From the NCBI RefSeq assembly GCF_022539665.2, contig NC_081340.1:6819357-6883356 (forward strand): a stretch of 64,000 nucleotides of DNA. Direction: 5' to 3'. The notes beneath the pieces were generated by a model. That model saw only the letters and a list, made by a program, of their open reading frames with translations. It was not told where the DNA came from and made no database searches. A program made the position numbers and the translations under genes. Each line of letters begins with the position of its first letter. The stretch's first letter is position 1. Below are positions 61,001 through 64,000 of the stretch, one piece after another. This DNA is from Daphnia carinata (lineage: Eukaryota; Arthropoda; Branchiopoda; Diplostraca; Daphniidae).

Positions 61001-64000
61001 TAACCAGGTGCGAGGGAGGTGGACACCTTATTATACAGGGCATCCATTTATTGGAAGAGGGGGGGGGGGGGCTATCTGTTTTCATTTTTCCTCGATGGCA
61101 TCGGGATTCGAGCGGGACCTACAGGTCATTCATTTTCGCACGGCATGTAATCTCTTCACTTGTGTTATCGACGGAGGAAAACATTGCGTCACTCTCCCCC
61201 CCCCTCCCCATTCGCTATGGCCGTGAATGGAATGCAAGCATTTAGGGTGCGGCTCTCCGTCTGTGGGAAACATGGGCGTCGCATTCCCACACACACACAC
61301 ACCGATGCTCTCCCCCCCCCCTTTTTTTCGTCCATCGGAGTAATGTGTCACTTGGATTGTCGCCCTCCCCTCTTTGAATTTTTGATATGAAAAGAAGAAG
61401 AAAAAATTTTATGTTTTGTTTTGTTTGTTGAATGTAACGTACCCCCCTCCGTGGGATGTTTTGAGAGACTTGTTTAAAAAAGCTGGACGTCGGTCGGAGG
61501 GGGGTAAGCAAAATGTGGGGGGGGGGGACGCCTACTACTCCGTAACATTCCCATGTATGCGAAAGGCATCTTTTCCCACCGACGCCCCAATCTTTGGGCC
61601 GCTTTGATTCAGACGATTAGCGTTTTCACATAAGGGACCTTCCACCCCACTCTCCAATTCCTAAACATAGGGTCCCATATGATCAAGTGATGCAATGAAA
61701 AGCGAATCACTGCCGTCAAAGAGAAAAATGAAAGGGGGAGTTCCTTTTTATTTTTTACAAGTACAAAAAGGGGAGGGTAGCGACAAAGGAATTCCGTCTC
61801 TGTCCGTCCCCCTCATATTTTTAGGCCGTGCTCTTTTTTTTTATTATTGCAGCGTTTAATCAGGAAGGTCTTCTTTCATCGGTAGATGTACCTTATATCG
61901 ATACGTTTGACTGTACAAATCTATGAGAATATAAGGGAGAGGATTGCAACTGTGAGGGGGTGGATAAAGCTTTTTATTCGATAAGATTTAAATTTTCTCA
62001 CGATCTGCATAGCCGCGTTAAATTTTTTTTTTCTTTTTTAAGGCAAATGTAGTTTCGTGCGTCGGGACCTATTGTACCACCTGCTCGATCAAAAGACTCT
62101 TCACGGCCTTTTTTTTTTGTTATTAAAATTTTAAATGTGAAACTCATTGCTACTTGAGGGTGTGCGTAGCTCTAAATAATGAAAACACGAAAGAAAAAAC
62201 AAAAAAAAAAAAATACCTGAAGAGAGAAAGGAAAGATGATCTATGGACCCAAAGTCAAAAGCGCAGGAGCAGTGGGCGGGAACAGAAGATGAGAGTGCGG
62301 CAGGGGGTTCTTTTTTTTTTTTTTTTTTTTTTTTGAAACAAAACATAACATTTTTTTTTACGTCATAAATTATTATTTTTTTTTTTTGAGGGGGGGGGGA
62401 GATTTACAGAGGTGCTTTTTTTTCTTGCTCTTTTTAATTTCTTTTCGTTTTTTATTAAAAAAAAACAAATGACACGCGAGAGCTGGCCGAATTGTTTTGA
62501 ATTCGGCCAACGCTGTGATGTCATATCGGGAATGAATCTGGTATTGTAACAACAATGGCTTTTTTTTTTTTCGTTTTCAAGAGGAAATTTTTAAAAGAAG
62601 AATAATTTTATTCTTTTATTCTTTTCATTTTGCCCTGCGAGAATCAAGGAAATGTTGATTGTAATACGTGTTCCAAAAAAAAAAAAAGAAAGAAGGATAA
62701 TAAGTAGAAAATCCCCCCGGCCATGAGAGAAAACATTTTTTTTTTTTTTATCGACTCCCGCGGGCCGACGACAACGTGCGATCGGTTCCATTTTTTACCA
62801 GAAGTTGCTTTGATGTTTTGAACCTTAAAAAAAGAAAATTCTATTTTTGCCAACAAAACAAAAAAAACAAGAATCATCGAAATGTGTTGGACAGGTAAAA
62901 AAAAAAAAAAAGAACTCGATGTCACTGGCTGGAACAGTTGGAAATATGGCGACAATCGGTCGGGAAAGTGGGCGACGCGATCTTATATAGCTCGGCTGCC
63001 ATACACAGTTACAACAGCAACAACAACAACATTCTAAATAATAATAAAAAAAAAAAAAAACCCTTTTTTGAGGAGGTGGAAATCTTCTTTCTCTACAATA
63101 AAAAAAAAAAAAAAAGAAAAAGATTGATATTCCCGACGTATATGAAATACTGCTGGAGGGGGCGTTGGTCGACATATCAGCTAAAGGGCTGCTGGCCGAG
63201 GGAACTTGCGGGAATGTAAACGAACGAGCCGCTATAGTTTTTCTTTTTCTTTTCTTTTTAAAAAACCTAACAAGAAAGAGAAGCTGATGGCCCGTTTTTT
63301 TTTTTATGTGTGTGTGTGTGTGTGTGTGTACGTGACGTGACACGAAACTGTGGAGTAAGGCCGCTTGTCTCGTGCATCTCTTCTCCCTCCCCGTCTGTGT
63401 AAAATTTACATCGTATAAAACGTTATGATAAATCTCGTTTCCATTTGATTCAACTTCATTTTTTTTTCTCTTGTTGGAAGGTTTTCTTTAAAAAAAAAAA
63501 AAAAAAAAAAAAAGAAAAACGAAACAGCAGCGGGAGTTTGAGGTTACATTAAAGAAAACAAAAAAAAATGGATGATAATAATAATGAGGCGAGGGGGAGG
63601 GATATTAACAAACGCCCGCAACAAGACGCAGCACATGTGGAAAGAAAAGAAAAATGGAAGAAAGAAAGAAAGAGACTCGCATACACACGTCCCATTTATG
63701 GAGATCTACCTTTAGCTTCACCCCACCTATGCTATTATAGAACTATATATACTACGAGGAGGCGAGTCTACCTGTGTGACTCTTGCTGCCCTCGGCTACC
63801 GACATGCATCAACAGGAGGCGGCTAGACGATGTTGAGCTGCTTCTGGCTTGCTGAAGGGGCCGATATAACGAAAGAGGTGGAGGAGGAATACATCGACAC
63901 ACACACACACACACAAGGAAAAAAAAAAGAAAAAGGGCCAGTATCATTGGGAAAAGATGAAGGTTCTTTTTCGGGCGTTGCATATCAGAAAGAAACTTCT

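Larger units (their letters stand above)
55310..64000. other. Long low-complexity region without a confident gene
   Basis: About 8.7 kb rich in A-, T- and G-runs (for example a G-run at 58506-58521 and others near 61060, 61200 and 61520) and CA/GT repeats (63305-63330, 63899-63914). It could be introns or untranslated sequence of a large flanking gene. ORFs here are mostly translated homopolymers. Two candidate first exons are listed separately. Confidence 0.5.

Noticed and set aside
62131-63343. Several Phe/Lys-rich ORFs
   Set aside because: They are translated poly-T/poly-A runs without splice support or protein-like composition.
63568-63855. 95-aa ORF starting MDDNNNEARG
   Set aside because: Lies in simple-sequence DNA, is not supported by splice sites or a promoter, and has no recognisable domain.
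1-64000. CRISPR arrays, operons, prokaryotic insertion sequences
   Set aside because: Spliced genes and eukaryotic signals throughout; no regularly spaced direct repeats with unique spacers.

Overview
The window is eukaryotic nuclear DNA. It has short spliced introns with GT-AG borders, many poly-A/poly-T runs, TATA-box promoters and multi-exon genes on both strands. Gene content (three family AA15 lytic polysaccharide monooxygenases, nitric oxide synthase, a Cappuccino-type formin, a CCHC-knuckle vasa relic, and secreted glycine/proline-rich proteins) fits an arthropod, most likely a branchiopod crustacean such as Daphnia. That assignment is inference from families and style, not from a database match. 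Exon borders were read by hand; reading-frame phase was checked across every junction of the genes called with high confidence.

Layout. 1-2085 (+): last eight exons of nitric oxide synthase. 2575-9792 (-): three tandem AA15 LPMO genes, each with a TATA box 80-110 bp upstream. 9.9-20.7 kb: repeat-rich gene-poor stretch with tRNA-like repeats, a tandem duplication, MITE-like hairpins, a disabled intron-containing vasa-like pseudogene (15.07-17.1 kb) and, directly after it, a 2 kb palindromic element. 20.99-33 kb: compact housekeeping block: Dr1/NC2-beta (+), Cappuccino/FMN formin (-), TFIIH p34 (+), oligoribonuclease (+) and SDHC (-). 33.99-37.5 kb: three small secreted proteins. 38.99-43.74 kb: M1 aminopeptidase N. 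46.1-53.75 kb: five small secreted Gly/His/Tyr-rich proteins. 53.88-55.31 kb (-): JmjC/cupin protein. 55.3-64 kb: low-complexity sequence with no confident gene.

How genes relate. The LPMOs are predicted to oxidise chitin outside the cell, and the aminopeptidase to trim peptides. The eight small secreted genes all begin with a 5-6 codon first exon followed by a phase-0 intron. Five of them share a short charged motif (an acidic stretch, then H/W-x-L-K-K-[CY]-Y-K or a variant) placed before a low-complexity Tyr/Gly/Pro tail. They look like a locally expanded family of extracellular structural or adhesive proteins. This family is the best candidate in the window for something undescribed.
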